Positions 23,201-34,873 of a DNA stretch of 64,000 nucleotides are shown one piece after another. Both the position numbers and the translations under genes were made by a program. The notes under the pieces are model-generated. The model saw only the letters and a program-made list of their open reading frames with translations, searched no databases and was not told the DNA's origin. This DNA is from Echinococcus granulosus (taxonomy: Eukaryota; Platyhelminthes; Cestoda; Cyclophyllidea; Taeniidae): assembly GCF_000524195.1 (NCBI RefSeq), contig NW_020170468.1, positions 1-64,000 on the forward strand, read 5' to 3'. How positions within the stretch are numbered: the first letter of the stretch is position 1; each line of letters opens with the position of its first letter.

Positions 23201-26200
23201 GTGTGTTCACATAATTGATCTTCATACAGGAACGGTAGACATTTTCGTAGCGAATTCTTCCAGGTGGTTCACGTCGGGGATTGCTCCTCTTATTAATAGC
23301 ATCGCTGCAGACCGCGGGAGTGGAGTAGTTGCCGGTGGTAGACGTCATTTTCAGACCTTTCGCTGGGAGTCCTCACATATCTTCCTATCCACAGTATAAG
23401 CACTTCTTCCGTTGCACCAAGGTTTATTGGTCAGTGGTTGAAGCCGGGAGAGTTGTTTTTTAGGGCAGGGTTTGTTTTCCGCCGCCACCAATGTGACGCT
23501 CAGAGACTTTCCTGAGGACGAAAGAAGCCACAACACTTGGGCGGAATATGCATTGTAGACACAGAGAAGGGATTGGCGTTATTGGCATTTATCAGAGTAC
23601 AATGGTGGAGGGCCTAAGCAGTCCCGTTGCCGAAACCGCCCCAAGTCTTACACTTGTATGGCCTGAATCAGGTAATGAATACATTTGTGGGAGAGAATTT
23701 CATTGCTAAAACTGTATTTTTACTTCTTCCAGGGCCTTTATCGTTAAAGTAAACCAAATTTCAAAGAATTATTCGAAATCTCCTTCATTTTTCTTAAATT
23801 TACGGGCCTGATGCTTATGTTATTTGAGAAGGTACACCTTAAATGTTTTGGTCCTATTCTTACTCGAAACATACGAACTTCGTTTATCCAATAGCAATGT
23901 GTGTCGTGCACTTCTTCTAAGACAACTTCTTTGGTCTTCAGGTAAGTTTTGCCTTTGGGGATAGATGAACTACCCTGAGGGACCCCAAAGCCGCTAAGTC
24001 TCAGTACAGGAAATGGATATGGGCTCTTTATAAGGCAAATATGGAGATTTTTGAATCTCAGAAATTCCTCTATGTAGCCTGAACAGCCTAGTTGTGTGAG
24101 TTCAAGATTGGAACATGCTTATTTATTTTTCTAAGTGCGCTTTTTAATACCTTTTGGGTACCTGAGACCTTGAACAAAGCAAAGACAGCCATGGCTTTCG
24201 ATGCCAAATGTAGATAAATTGTTTCTGGCCTTTGCTGATAAAATTTATGCTTACTGTGCAACTGCCGTAGCAGTCCATGAGTTCAAAAACGTGTTTTTTG
24301 CACAATTTTCCCTCAATGAAAGACCAGAAAAAAACCTTTAAAAGTAACCAGAACGGGTCGACAGATGTAAATCTTGGCTCATTTTTCGCTGGAGGAAGTA
24401 GACTCCCTTATGCACAGGCTAACAATTTTGCTTCAGTAAATACTCGACCCCATTAGTATAATTGTGAAGGGCTCGCGACAACTTTTAGCCGGCGCCCCGG
24501 CTGTGCCAAAATTCATCGCCCTCGGTTGTGGCTGCAGTCTGACGGCCTTTGTCATTGGTGTTCTACGATTGCACTTGGAGAAGATCGGTCGTCACAAGCA
24601 CTCCCGAATCGCCTACATCGCCCTCCTTAGTTCAGGATGTGAGTTAGTTTTTTTTTCCCAATTTCATACAACTTATTGACTATAGTGTGTCATGCCACCT
24701 TGAACTTTGTACCTATTTTATTTTTTTATTGGCGCGATTCAAGTATTTCGTTGTGTTACCTCTACAGCTCCTCTTGAATTTGTCTCAACTCATTTCCTCC
24801 GGGCCATAAAACAAAGAATTTTTTGCAAATGAAGAACAAGAAAATGGAAACAACTTCATTGTTGTTTAGCAGTACACTGTCTGGACACTTTTCACTGTGT
24901 TGTCACTTGAACTAACGCAGGAAGTATATAGGAGCCAAATAATAAGACACTTTTGGTATGGTAGACAATATACTAATAATACGTGTCCTCCAAGTACTGC
25001 TTCATTAGTCATCGAAAAAACATCTCCCGTTTTTATTTGTATCATGCGACAAAAGTCACAAATGGTTATCAAGTGGATTTCGATTAAAGGCTTGGATGCT
25101 ATTTTATGGAGTAACATGTAGGTTATTGAAGCATAAAACAGGCTTAAACAAACATGGGAACATATGTTGCTTTTCGTATATGTTGTTCGGTATCCAAGCC
25201 TCACAAGCATTGAGGGAGTTGAGCAGTGCACAGTCCACACACCATTGTAATTTAGGTGTTGTGTCTGTCCTTCTGGGAGGTGCTTGAAGTTATTTGCTTC
25301 AGTTGAACCCACACTCACATATCAGTTGGCACAAAATCACATTGCATTTCAATTCTGAGATTAAATGGTTTTTCATTTATCGCCTTATCCATTGACCATT
25401 GATGAAAATCTTTATGCTCATTGCTTGAAAGTCAACTTTTTACCAAATGTAATCGCGACTCTCAGCTTCATCACCAAATTAAAATATCGGGTTTGCTGGA
25501 GCAAATTAGAAGTTCGCTTGGTTATGCAAATATTGCGCAATTATGCTTTCCGAATTTACGGAATGTACTTTGCATCAAGCTCAACAATTGGCAATAAAGT
25601 CGGACACGCATAACAGTCTTTAAACTGTTTTGAATAATTAAGTCTTTTGTTGGGATTTCAGCATTTAATTTTTAAAACCCATGTAACATTCAGTTTTTGA
25701 CGAGCTGCGTAAGACGTTTTTGGTCAAGTCTTAACCTCGTCTGCAGGATAGGCTTGGCATCACTTTAACAAAGGGTGTGCACGTCAAACTAGAACTTTTG
25801 TGTTTCCCTAGAACAGAAAAGAATGCGTTTTAAAGAGTGAAGATGACATTTATTTCTCAACACAGTTCTCTGTAATACGTATTTTATTTCTTAACTAGTA
25901 CCTGGTAGGGTTCAGTACGGGAAGATTAGTTAATATGGCCTGCCTGGCTCTCGGGGCTGTGTAAAGGAGTTTACTCATTGCTTTCGCAAAATGATTCGTT
26001 TCTCACCGATTACTCTGCGTTGATCAAGCGTTCCACGCACAGCTCTGCTTTTGGGTAGCAACGGGACCACCAAAGCTGGGAATGTTACTGACGTACAAGT
26101 TTGCGACATTTGAATGTCTTACTGCAACTAACCATCCCACTACCGTACTATGCTTGAAATCTTCTGTAAGGGCGGACATTTGGGGGTCGAATTTTATGCC

Positions 26201-26775
26201 TCTGTTCACAGGAAAATTCATTCTCTATCACACGTCATTGCCTGCCATAATGATTGGTTGCGTCTGGACTGGTTGAAGCGCGACAAAGACTTTAAATGAA
26301 ATAGCAAAAAGACATACTTTCCACGGTAGGATCACTTTATGTGCCTTCAGAATCCTAGTCCCAATTTTCCTTGAACGCGCTTCAGTTTGCCACCTAGCAC
26401 GTATCTATTACTTGTTTCCGCTTGTTTAAAGCTATGTCAATGCTAATAGCCTTGGTGATATGGGGCGACATGGCAGCACACATGTCCACCAAGGTAATCG
26501 AGCAAAGACGAATGAGCTTGCTGCGGAACTACTTCCGTCTTCTGAATGCCAATATCTACGAAAACCGCACAGCCTTAGTGCATGTGGTGACGGAGCACAT
26601 CGCGGCCGCTCGGAATCACCTCACCGATGCCTCCCTCGTGGAGGCCTTTCAAAACCTTTACTTCTCATGGCCTTTTGGGGTAGCCGTAACCGCGGAGATC
26701 TTTCTCTTCATGGCCACGGTACTCTACCTCACTCGGAAAGACTTTAAAGTGGCGCCTCAACAATTTCCTGTTTAA
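20221..26775 (+). CDS. Four-transmembrane protein (claudin/clarin-like topology)
   Basis: Exons 20221-20390, 21909-21999, 24470-24638 and 26432-26775 join in phase (2, 0, 1) to give 257 residues. Membrane spans are near residues 6-34, 100-121, 134-157 and 223-243. The first outer loop contains cysteines (C42, C45, C53, C61) and is rich in Ser/Asn. The second is about 60 residues, amphipathic, with an NRT glycosylation sequon at 188. The tail is short and basic. This 4-span layout with a cysteine-bearing first loop resembles the claudin/PMP22/clarin superfamily, but the claudin W-GLW-C-C signature is absent, so only the topology is claimed. The donor at 20390 (AA|GTTCTA) is weak; 20342 (AA|GTGCGA) keeps the same phase and would drop three cysteines. 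The 24469 acceptor (GAAG|GGC) is also atypical. Introns 2 and 3 are about 2.5 and 1.8 kb; intron 2 holds a repeat element. Confidence 0.65.
22585..23660 (+). mobile_element. Family A element, best-preserved full-length copy
   Basis: Terminal repeats at about 22585-22745 and 23493-23645 both start TGT(G/A)..., carry 'cttccctgaagacgaaagaagcc' or 'ctttcctgaggacgaaagaagcc', and contain 'ccgttgcc.aaac' near the end; the first ends '...agagttaaaca'. The internal region is about 750 bp. The element sits in intron 2 of the four-membrane-span gene in sense orientation. No primer-binding site or purine tract is obvious, and no polymerase domain is present. Confidence 0.7.
24866..25318 (-). other. Unexplained 150-codon antisense open frame in an intron
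   Basis: It lies inside intron 3 of the four-membrane-span gene, on the opposite strand. It has a run of mixed hydrophobic and Cys residues but no recognised domain, no signal peptide and no visible promoter. It is long for chance in AT-rich DNA, but composition alone does not support a gene. A decayed transposase is another possibility. Confidence 0.2.
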
Positions 26776-27104
26776 GATTCCTCCCCGTTACTGTCGTGCC
26801 TTCATCCACACGCCCGTCTGCTTTTATTTTGGCCTGTCGATTTGGAATTTGTAGTATCGTTACTTTTTGTATCCGTTGCCCTTGTGATCACTATTCATTG
26901 TTGATACTGTAAATCCTTATTGCCATCTCTGTCTTTTCATTTACAGAAAGCTGTTTGAGGATGCGTTAAAATTGCCTGGAGTGAACGGTATTTTTTCGGT
27001 CTGCTTTTTTATTGCTTAACATACCCTTTTATTGGTTCGTTTGTATAGTGTTGAACAGGCTTTTAATTACCGTACTCATAAAATTTGTCTGATAGCCAAA
27101 GCAT

Positions 27105-28085
27105 GGGTGATATTGTAGGGTTACGTAACTTCCCTGAAGCCGAAAGAAGGTATAATACTTGGATGAAACATGTATTTTCGAAATGCAGATGGGATTGGAG
27201 CTGTTGGCATGGGCTGTAGGCCCGTCCCCCGATGAAGGTACAATGCTGGAAACCCCAAGTGGCCCCACTACCAAACCCGAAAGTTGAGTAACCACTTAAA
27301 GTATTACGTAGTCTTTCTCCTCTTTTGAGCGTCGTCTCCGGTGTCAGCTGTCAAAATGTATTTGATGCTGTAAGAAAACTACCTATGAGCCAACCGCACC
27401 ACGCAACCGAGGAGATGTTTGACTGCAACATCACTTATCCCTCTTGGCAATTCTACCGGATCTAAGGTTGCGTCCTCTTCGAAAACTGCGTTGAGGGAAG
27501 GGATAATATGCCAGCCACTTTGTATTTGTATCAATAGTCGTAGGAACACTGGCCTAACAGCAGAAATTTAGTAAAGAACAGGGTTTAAAGTAGTATGTTG
27601 GGTATCATGTTCCGCGTCTATACCCATCCGCTTGATGGGGGAGAAGTAGAGGAGGCAACCCATGCTCACCTGATTGACACCTCCACAACAAACTTTAATA
27701 CATTGTTCTCGGCCAGTATAGCTTGCGTTGTGAATAGCATCCCTGCAGGTCACGGAACAGGGGATGTCGTTGATGGTAGACGTCGTTCTCAGACCTTATG
27801 CTAGGGGTCCTCACATACTTTCTTATCTGCAGCATATGCATTTCTTCCATTGCTCCAAGGTTCATTATTCAGCAGTTGAAGCCAGGAGAGTTTTCCTTTA
27901 AGATAGGTTTCGTTTTTACTGATACCAGTATAGCACACTGAGCTTTCCCTGAATACGAAGGACGACAATGTAGACGGACAAAAAAGGGATGTCGACGCAG
28001 GGAAGGGGTTGGTGCTACTGATATGGGTCGCAGAGCCAGCCACCCGGTGGAGATACAGTGGCTTAGCCCCTGAGTGCCCAATTAA
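27105..28085 (+). mobile_element. Family A element, full-length copy
   Basis: First terminal repeat at about 27107-27290 (starting 'tgtagggttacgtaacttccctgaag' and ending '...cccgaaagttgag'), internal region with 'gtcgtaggaacactggcctaa', 'acctgattgacacctccac' and 'gtagacgtcgttctcagacct', and a more decayed second terminal repeat at about 27935-28085. It lies just downstream of the four-membrane-span gene. Confidence 0.6.
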
Positions 28086-28504
28086 TAAGACGGGAACAAT
28101 TAGGGAAATACTACTGTTTCCACAGAAGCTCTGTGTAAACTGGATGCATATATCGAAACTTTCTTCTAAAATTTACTTTGTGCCTAGAATGTTTGGTTTA
28201 TTTATAAATCTTAAAGTATTAAACTCAATCCGATTGTAAATTCTGTCTTTGTATTTACACCAAGTGTAATATACTGTTTGTCTGTGGCACATTTTAGCGT
28301 TGTTTGTTCTGATAATTATGATAGTAAGTTCCATTTTGCACGTATTTATATTCGGTTTATTTTAGAATTCATTGCGGAAAGTGCATTTAAAAGAATTATT
28401 TTAGTTGTACACAAGGCATCTGTCATAGGCTGTTGACTTAAAAAGTGGGAACATTTGGCTTAAATGTTTTGTGTGTACGTAATGCCTAAATTGGTTTCTT
28501 AACT

Positions 28505-29255
28505 AAGTTTTGGTAACGGGGTGCTTGGGGGCTCTGGCACTGTACCTCCACTCTTCAGCCAGCCCTCCAACCCATGTCAGTAGCCCCCAAGTTCTTCTGT
28601 CAGTTGACAGTAATGTTCCGCTCGAGTGTTGTGGCTTCTTTCGTCCTCAGGAAAGTCTCTGAGCGTCACATTGGTGGCGGCGGAAAACAAACCCTGCCCT
28701 AAAAAACAACTCTCCCGGCTTCAACCACTGACCAATAAACCTTGGTGCAACGGAAGAAGTGCTTATACTGTGGATAGGAAGATATGTGAGGACTCCTAGC
28801 GAAAGGTCTGAAAATGACGTCTACCACCGGCAACTACTCCACTCCCGCGGTCTGCAGCGATGCTATTAATAAGAGGAGCAATCCCCGACGTAAACCACCT
28901 GGAAGAATTCGCTACGAAAATGTCTACCGTTCCTGTATGAAGATCAATTATGTGAACACACGAGACCTCCTCTAACTTTTCACTAGCTAAATGTAACCCA
29001 GATAGATATGGGCGGGCAGCTGCGAAGTGGGAATAAAGTGGCAAAGAGAAATAAACGTCCCCGGTCCCATGACCTGCAGGGAAGCTATTCATAACTTAAG
29101 CTATGCTAACTGTGGATGACCTGGAAGAGTTCTTTACGGAGCAGTCTACGGTGCCGGCACGGAGATGTCAATCAGGTGAGCAAGCGAGATCTCCTTTACT
29201 TTTCTCCCACTCGACCGGAACCCGGGCAGATGCGGCTGAGGGTGCTGAAGTTAAA
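28505..29255 (-). mobile_element. Family A element, inverted partial copy, 432 bp of it almost identical to 23106-23537
   Basis: An inverted terminal repeat at about 28505-28680 is followed by internal sequence. Positions 28625-29056 are the reverse complement of 23106-23537, equal in length, with only about four differences that I can see. Beyond 29056 the sequence switches to another, more diverged internal segment (29060-29255), so this locus is a mosaic of two copies. Confidence 0.7.
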
Positions 29256-29259
29256 GCGC

Positions 29260-30510
29260 GGTGGCAGTCATTGTAAGTTAAACTAATGAAATTGGAGGTT
29301 TTATAGTTTTTGAATGATGTGTTGCAGCGTTTACTGCTATTAATAATTTGTTGAACAGGGATGCAACGTAGCAATCAGCAGCAATGAAAAAATTCGGCTG
29401 TTTATCAGGCTAAAAACAACAAATTAGTTAATTCACCCATTATTAAAGCTATTTAAGTTCTTAGTCCATTATCTGTGGGTTGCAAAAAGAACCTGTCAAA
29501 TCACCTTCCACTTTATAAAGGCAATAATCACTGTGGTTCATAGATGAAAGCATGTGTCGCCTTCATACAACTTGTTTTTTTTTAACATATCATCACCACT
29601 CATTCGGCAATTTACTCAATGGCGTTGAAACACACAACACATTGGTGAACCCTTCCAAAGAAGACTGCTTTCCTATTTTTCCTTAGCTGGCTTTGGTGTT
29701 TTCGGGGCATTAATAAATATTCCTGTAGGTGGTGGGCCTGTAAAAGCCGGTGGCAGAATGTATTACGTGTCGCGGTGATGCTTAGGTGAATTTCGAGATT
29801 CCAGTTTGGTTTTCGGTGCCAATTCATGTTACTAGTCCCCAATGCTATGGCAAATTGGGTTTCCACTTAAGGCGATTCACTCCTTTACATTTACTTAAGT
29901 AGATTCAGTAATAGGGCTTCAAATTGCTGCTCAAATATCCCTATCGTAAACGACGGGATTAACGCTTGCTTTCACCAGTACTCAGTGGAGCTCCGGGCTA
30001 CCGATTTTTGACATTTACTTATCTATCACAGGAAAGGGGTGTTTTAGTGACGTCCTCATCGCTTCTATCTCATCCGTACAGCTGTTAATAGTAACTGATT
30101 CATTGAAACTATCGCATATATATCCACAGATTCCCCACTTTGCTTGCAAATTAATGTCGTTTGTCATGCTAAAAGGGACGGCATTAAGTGAAAACTTCCA
30201 ATGAACACCTAAATAACGGTTCCACGCTTTTGAAATCCGGACCTTGGCGACCGACTGAAACAGTTTCACCGCTCCGAACGTCCTCATAGACCGAGAGGTA
30301 GCTTTTTGAAGATGTAGACGATCAACGAAATGGCAGTGAAGGTTAATTGAGTTAAGTACCATGGCAACGGTATGCAGACCGATTCACACTAAATAAGTAG
30401 AACCATTTAATCGAATCGCGATTTAAATTCGCGCCTTCATTGTTACTTTGGGCCTGTTTTCCCATGTTAGCTTCGTCCCTCGAATCTAGGAAACAAATGC
30501 CCTGCAAATG
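29260..30510. other. No supported gene
   Basis: A 115-codon minus-strand open frame at 30015-30362 is the only sizeable one. It has no splice-site context or recognisable motif, so it is not called. Confidence 0.35.
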
Positions 30511-30514
30511 CATG

Positions 30515-30690
30515 GTTTGTTTGTTTAACTCTCGGTTTTGGTAGCGGGTCACTAGGGCAACCTCGCCATTGCATATCTACTGGGCTATACCAGTGATCCC
30601 CATACCCTTCCGTATGTTGACAAGATACATTCTGCCTGAATATCGTGTCTTCCTTCGCCTTGAGGGAGGTCCTGGGGCGCTACGATATAC
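30515..30690 (-). repeat. Family A solo terminal repeat
   Basis: Plus-strand 'tgtttaactctcggttttggt' begins it and 'cgccttgagggaggtcctggggcgct' ends it, matching the reverse complement of the terminal repeat. There is no internal sequence on either side. Confidence 0.6.
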
Positions 30691-31155
30691 CTCATTTATG
30701 ATGGGTAACGTGCGATTGGTTTGCCTTAAAAATGACTTTCTAGTAAAGTAATGAGAAAAGCAGTTTAGCTATGTTTACGTTCTTTCCAGTTTTCTTGGCT
30801 AGAAATATTTAATAGCACAGGAAGACTGCCAAAACAACAGTTCACGCTGCCACTACAGTAGCTACCTAGAACACCACGACACACTTGTTTTGAGCCTAGT
30901 AAACTTCACAGGGTATTCTCTAGTTTAAAATAGCGCATCCTTTGCTAACTGCAATTCTCCTTCTTTGCTTACCGGCAATTAGATCTAAGTAACAAGCAGT
31001 CATAACGTCTCCAGACTTTACTTCAGAACCTGCACAATGCAGGTCTACCGAATCAAATGCAGGAATAATTTCAGCAATGAGGAAAGCCGGACTCCATCAA
31101 CACCTTCCGCCATATATACATTTAAAATTCCAATGAACTTTGCAAATAGACTGCC

Positions 31156-31255
31156 NNNNNNNNNNNNNNNNNNNNNNNNNNNNNNNNNNNNNNNNNNNNN
31201 NNNNNNNNNNNNNNNNNNNNNNNNNNNNNNNNNNNNNNNNNNNNNNNNNNNNNNN
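31156..31255. other. Assembly gap (100 N)
   Basis: Exactly 100 N, the usual placeholder for a scaffold join of unknown size. Open frames drawn across it are meaningless. Confidence 0.99.
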
Positions 31256-31729
31256 ACGCCAACAAAGACACGTACGTCTGACCAGTAAAATTCGGTCCAT
31301 GGAATTTTGCTGGAATATTTCTCATTTTGAATTTGGCATCATAACAGGAAACTTTTCCCGTTGGAGAACATCCTTCGGAGGTGTCTGATCAAATCGGTGG
31401 ATGTTACTGATGCCTTTACTTTACAAGACATTGAAAAGTAAGGCATTAATGAAGCTTAAATAACTCCAAAATGGTGATGAGAATGAAAATTTCCTACACA
31501 AGCAGAAGCTTTGATTACCATTCATACCATTTTCTGCTACCATTTATGTCCCACTTGACTTTACATTACAGTAGTATCATCCCAAATCCAAAACCACCAG
31601 AATGGACAAATAGAAAAATCAAAATGTGTGCGAAATGACGGCTATCAGTGCAGGGATGCGGAAAATAGGTTTACAAATAATTACGTCATATCCATCTCAG
31701 AAAGGAGTATTTCTGCAAGATGAGTAGGT

Positions 31730-34700
31730 TCAACCGCGACTTCTGCGAAGATTATCCACCTCTCGTTGCCAGAAGCGATACAACTGCCAGTAGCGTTCAC
31801 TAGAAATAAAACAAAATTATTTGCACATATCCATCATTTATCAAATAGGCATCCAAATAGCGTACCTACAGAAGGAGACAATTCGAGAGTTTGATATTTC
31901 TAACCGTGCTAAACTAGCGAACACCCCCGTTGTGGAGGCTTTTTCTTCCTCTCTGCAGCTCGGTCTTCGGGCCACGCCAATAGCCTCATAGCTCTTCTGC
32001 GGCTTATCCCATATTACTTCGACTTGCTACGACTTCAGTAAGGACTTACCCAATAGTTTGGAAGTCCTGCATTCATAGTTCATTGTTGTTAGTAGAAAAT
32101 GTAGTAGATAGACAAACTTATTTACCGTCAGGAAACGCATCCGGTTTAAGTCAGATGACCGCTTACATCTAGAGGATATACTTGCGGTGGTTCATTGCAG
32201 ATCTATAACAAATTCGTTGCCACGCAACACTGGACAAAGGCCAGCTTTGACTAACAGAGGGCTTTAGCAACCAAGATACTATTACCCCTATACCAACTAG
32301 GATGCATTTCGCATAACAAGCGCCTTGGACTCCTCCCATAGTTACGGCCTTGATAACTAAAGACGACAGAATGGTCGAGCGAGGTTTGGAGCCTGCGTGG
32401 GTCGATTTATACTATAAATACAAGGGAAAAGTTTGAGGAAATATGCTTTACCTTCTTTCTTGGGCAGCCTTCAAGTCAATATCATGAAGCGAAGAGTAGG
32501 ATTTTGTCCTTCGCATCTACAATTTAAATCATGAGGAACATTTAAATACTGAAACAAAATTCATTTTGACAGTTACTCCTGGATTACATCAACCTGGGCC
32601 TAACCTCGTAAAGACGTTACTCAGTCTAATTTGCGGCTTGAGTGGTCAGCTATGGTGCGATAGATTACCTACCAGTTCAAAGGGACCTATTACTTAGAAA
32701 TGAAACAAGGAGATCTTAAGCACAAATGAAGTTGTATGGTTGGCATTATTGAGAGATCAGGCTGACAGCTAGGACTGGAAAGTGCAGTGGATATCAAGTT
32801 GTGAAATGGGACATTTTTTGAGTACAAACTTACAGCGCACACACAGTCACTTGAACATCGAGTGCCTAAAAGATTGGGAATTAACAATGCAGGGCTGATT
32901 GTGTAACTGATAGCAAATTTGCATGCATAGTTTAACACAACCTATTGTATTTAGCTCTTTCATAATGCAGGTGGATTGTATCCATGTATTTATGTATTCA
33001 GTGCACACGTCCACTGGAATTCCTAATATGTCCTATAAGTATGGCCCAAAAAGTATAATCGAATCATTTTTGAGGATAAAAACCCAAGAAAAGTTAAAAA
33101 ACTCACATGGCATTTCTTTTTCTTCTCTCGATAAGGGGAGATTGAGTGAATTTCGCAACGGAGAACATAAACGTTGCGATGCATACTCCTGAAAACAAAA
33201 AGCGCGAAATGCCAAAGATCACTTACAGTAATGAGGGTACCTTCATCACACAAACAGTATTATAACATTACGTTAAACAAGGAGTGTTCTTAATTAAAAA
33301 AAGATTTTGAATACGCCTAACAATGGGAAACGACTGCAAGGTTTAATCAAAAGACTAAATATGCGATTGAGGGTTGAAAAAATAGGAAGTCAACGCAAAT
33401 TCAAGTCTGAAAAATGAACGGATGTGCCGACATTACTGTAAATCCTGAAGCTCTAAAATTCCGAATACACAATAACAAGGCGCTATCTGAGGTGTGACCA
33501 ATGTTACTGACCAAACTTTTCCCTTCCTAAAAATAAATCAAAATTTAAAAAAAAAACAAAGTACATTTACAGTGATTATCCTTCATAAGTTTACGGTAGA
33601 AATTCGTTAAGCACAGGGCTTTTGAAATCAGCTATAATTTAAAGGCATTATTTCCCAAAATCCAGAGTAACCATTTTAATGTAAAGCATTACGTGTGAAA
33701 CAGTATATTTGTCTTTACGCTTTTGAAAAAGAAAACAGTCTATGGAGTAGATGAGACGTTTTGGCATAGGCGATCACACACCGGTTTAAATGCAAGGAAC
33801 AGAATTTTGTGTTGTACAGCTTGGAAGTCCAGATAGAAACTTTGTACCACTTTTTATTCCATGAACTACTTACGCGGTTTCCACTCATACTTCTAGTTGT
33901 TCTAATTTTCTTCAACGGTCTCTGTCTGGATGAAGTGGTTTTCAGTATACTATTCAAAGTAGGTTGGGTATAATGCGGAATGCCTAAAGAAATATTAGAT
34001 TTTATCCAACTTCGTTTTGTGTCAGAGGATTTAGTTTTGTGAATCTAGATCCTAATTACAACAAAAAGGTAAGTACCATTTTCTCGGGGCAGTAAGCACC
34101 AGGAGATATCTTCGTCGTAGTCGTAAACTCAACTCTCGGAGAAACACCCTAAAAATAGTTTCGTTGTATAGAAAAGGCCTTACAGGGAAATCTACTGTAC
34201 GTATCATTAGTAATTCCCGATCATTCCCGATAGTACTGCAGAGTGTAGGGCAGGGCATAAAGAAGTCGCGCGCATTGCCATCGAAGTAGGCCAATAGTTT
34301 TCCACTATTAAAATACTCAGTCATTTGTCGTAGTTCAATAGTGACAGGGATATCTATAGAATATTAGTGAGGCGAAAACAAAATAAAACCCTCTAATTTC
34401 CGACACAACTCGTAAGGAGAAAAGGTATCAAAGAAACGCTAAAGGGATCACCAATTAAAATAGCCAAATACCTTCTCAAAGGAAAAGCTTTCTTGGACTT
34501 CTAGAGGAAAATTTGGCAATGATAGCTTTGTAAAGTGAATGCTATCAAAAATATTTATATACAGAAAAATATCGTCTCTATTGTGCAAATATGTCCCAGG
34601 TGAATGAACCTTAAAGAGTACATAGGCACAGTCAAGTTAATACCTTCCTCAGTACAAGAGTTCCTTCAAACAAATAGGTTGGCATAATGAATCGCAAACC

Positions 34701-34873
34701 AATCAGCAAATCCCCCCGTTATACCAGTCCAAAAGCCACCCACATCTGACCTTATAAGTTATAGCATATTAAAACAATTCCAGTCTTGAGAGTACATGAT
34801 AATTCACGACAACTTTTGTTCATTAAACAATTTAACCAAAATTGCTTTTGCAGTTTACTTACTTAGGAGCCAT
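31730..34873 (-). CDS. Micro-exon-rich gene, 16 exons, 247 residues, unrecognised product
   Basis: Minus-strand exons, 5' to 3': 34873-34863, 34663-34644, 34500-34472, 34438-34390, 34353-34184, 34148-34100, 33983-33874, 33526-33512, 33452-33437, 33240-33227, 33188-33107, 32865-32834, 32468-32452, 32168-32126, 32066-32050, 31799-31730. Ten are 32 nt or less. Every join keeps phase and the sum is 744 nt, ending in TGA. The product starts MAPKNSCTEEEVQESFSFEK, includes GKLLAYFDGNARDFFMPCP, a basic middle (RQRPLKKIRTTRS), a small Cys cluster (PCTRCSSDCVC) and the C-terminus ERYWQLYRFWQREVDNLRRS. There is no signal peptide or membrane span, so it is unlike the secreted micro-exon genes of schistosomes. 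The weakest joins are the donors at 34390 (GTTTTA) and 34100 (GTGCTT) and the smallest exons. The large exons at 34184-34353, 33874-33983, 33107-33188 and 31730-31799 are the firmest. Confidence 0.6.
31866..31899 (-). other. Possible alternative or poison exon of the micro-exon gene
   Basis: A 34-nt block bounded by 'acggttag' and 'GTACGC' on the minus strand lies between the last two exons. Joined from the previous exon (phase 2), it reads 10 codons and then ends with TAG as its last complete codon. Inclusion would replace the conserved-looking C-terminus. It may be a regulated terminal exon or a chance splice-site pair. Confidence 0.3.
31915..32045 (-). repeat. Family A terminal repeat, degenerate, inside the last intron of the micro-exon gene
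   Basis: 'ccgttgtggaggc', 'gctcggtcttcgggccacgccaatagcctcatagctcttctg' and 'cccatattacttcgacttgctacgact' follow the order of the inverted terminal repeat, with many changes. Confidence 0.4.

Noticed and set aside
30015..30362. 115-codon minus-strand open frame
   Set aside because: No motif, splice context or codon pattern; length is compatible with chance in a repeat-rich spacer.
31037..31388. Several ORFs crossing the N gap
   Set aside because: Their middle is undetermined sequence, so the frames have no meaning.
32676..32695. 20-nt block with TCTAAG acceptor and GTAGGT donor in the micro-exon gene
   Set aside because: In the phase delivered by the upstream exon its first codon is TAA; skipping it keeps the frame.
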